Assembly (NCBI GenBank): GCA_034440455.1
Contig: JAWXCB010000065.1
Location: 1 to 6,138, forward strand
Reading direction: 5' to 3'
DNA length: 6,138 nucleotides
Source of the DNA: JAWXCB01 sp034440455
Lineage (GTDB): Bacteria > Bacteroidota > Bacteroidia > Chitinophagales > CAIOSU01
The notes beneath the pieces were generated by a model, which saw only the letters and a program-made list of their open reading frames with translations, did no database searches and was not told where the DNA came from. The translations under genes were made by a program, and so were the position numbers. Positions 5,519 to 6,138 of the stretch are shown here, piece after piece (position 1 is the stretch's first letter; each line of letters begins with the position of its first letter).

Positions 5519-5965
5519 TTATTTCGCCTCCTGTATTTTTCCAAATTTCACCCTGCCCCACACACGCTCGTGCAGATAGAAGAGTAATATCTTGGTGAAT
5601 AACTCGGCAAGCCCGATGGTGCTCGCCTGATAGATTGCCGGCACTTTGAGCGGTTCATCGCTGCCGAAAAAATGGATGATAACAAAAGAAATGATAATCG
5701 TATCTATCGTGCCGACCATGCGCCAGCTTACCGCTTTTCCAAAGCTCTTAAAGTGCGAATCCTTGTGCCTTTTCTTTCCGATGCGCAGCCAGATGCGCTC
5801 ATGGCAGAAATAGAGAATTGTTTTGGTAAACACTTCCACGCTGCCAATCTTCAGCGCCTGTGTGATGTTGCCCGTGATAAGCCATGAAAGCAGGATGGTA
5901 TCCATCGTGCCTATGATGCGCCAGGTGATGCCTTTGGTAATACTTCTTGCCCGTGTGTCGCGCAT
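5519..5965 (-). CDS. Two-repeat DUF2061 membrane protein
   Basis: A 148-residue integral membrane protein made of two tandem copies of the DUF2061 domain. Copy 1 spans about residues 7-63 and copy 2 about 73-140. Both carry the pattern K-x-(I/V)-(T/S)-W-R-x-(I/V)-G-T-x-D-T-I followed by a hydrophobic helix, a short loop, and E-(V/L)-F-T-K-x-x-L-x-x-x-H-E-R-(I/V)-W-x-R ending a second hydrophobic helix. The total is four predicted membrane segments with basic, probably cytoplasmic, ends and a His/Lys-rich linker (KKRHKDSHFK, 64-73). Function is not established. From memory, such genes often sit beside sulfate-activation genes (cysD, cysN, cysC) in Bacteroidota and proteobacteria, so a link to sulfur assimilation is possible; no cys gene is visible here because the window ends 173 nt upstream of its start. 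The start ATG directly follows the stop of a short upstream frame. It is convergent with ornithine aminotransferase. Confidence 0.85.
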   Translation of the reverse strand: MRDTRARSITKGITWRIIGTMDTILLSWLITGNITQALKIGSVEVFTKTILYFCHERIWLRIGKKRHKDSHFKSFGKAVSWRMVGTIDTIIISFVIIHFFGSDEPLKVPAIYQASTIGLAELFTKILLFYLHERVWGRVKFGKIQEAK

Positions 5966-6052
5966 TTAGTTTTTGCCGAAAATCTTATCCATAAACACGT
6001 TACGGAATATCCCCTGCGGGTCAGTTTGCGCTTTCAAAGGGCTTTGTTGCAT
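5966..6052 (-). CDS. Possible 28-residue ORF directly upstream of the DUF2061 gene
   Basis: An ATG at 6052-6050 opens a 28-codon frame beginning MQQSPLKAQT and ending MDKIFGKN. Its TAA (5968-5966) is immediately followed by the ATG of the membrane protein, with no spacer, as in a translationally coupled pair. The same frame is closed by a TAA about 57 nt upstream of the ATG, so it is not the tail of a long gene. The peptide is soluble-looking with several aromatic and basic residues and belongs to no family I recognise. It could be a real small protein, a leader that couples translation, or chance. TATTTTTA on the minus strand at 6100-6093 is one base off the -7 consensus and could be the promoter. 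The remaining bases to the window end show nothing else. Confidence 0.35.
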   Translation of the reverse strand: MQQSPLKAQTDPQGIFRNVFMDKIFGKN

Positions 6053-6138
6053 GAAAAGTACAAAAGAAAAAAGATTGGTTGACAGGAAGCGTTAAAAATA
6101 AGAAGGACGGTAGGAAGTTTGATTTATGCAAAAAACAA

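Overview
The window looks like ordinary chromosome of a Bacteroidota bacterium, probably an environmental lineage near Chitinophagia or Sphingobacteriia. This rests on gene content (a eukaryote-like ornithine aminotransferase, a saccharopine dehydrogenase, a CBS-domain cystathionine beta-synthase, a duplicated DUF2061 membrane protein), on A-rich leaders without Shine-Dalgarno motifs, on a small exported protein ending its signal peptide in Tyr-Ser-Gln, and on a TAnnTTTG-type promoter element. The lineage call is inference; no rRNA or tRNA is present.

Layout: positions 1-175 are AT-rich leader with a small hairpin framed by CTAAC/GTTAG. Positions 176-508 (+) encode a small exported protein of unknown function. 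Positions 509-782 hold no convincing gene but contain a terminator-like hairpin. Positions 783-2144 (-) encode cystathionine beta-synthase. After a 135-nt gap packed with short degenerate repeats, 2280-3614 (-) encodes saccharopine dehydrogenase. A 62-nt divergent gap, half of it one perfect hairpin, separates it from cytidine deaminase (3677-4153, +), which is followed 38 nt later by ornithine aminotransferase (4192-5406, +). A palindromic element of about 90 nt lies between that gene and a convergent two-repeat DUF2061 membrane protein (5519-5965, -). A possible 28-codon ORF (5966-6052, -) ends directly at the DUF2061 start codon.

Four genes are core metabolism: serine/homocysteine condensation, the saccharopine step of lysine metabolism, pyrimidine salvage, and ornithine to glutamate semialdehyde. 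The saccharopine and ornithine enzymes flank a shared divergent control region and both connect amino-acid breakdown to glutamate, but the set is not one pathway.

I found no strong case for a new multi-gene system. The most interesting material is intergenic: four gaps (509-782, 2145-2279, 3615-3676, 5407-5518) each carry a different inverted-repeat family. The exported small protein and the 28-codon ORF are the main coding unknowns.
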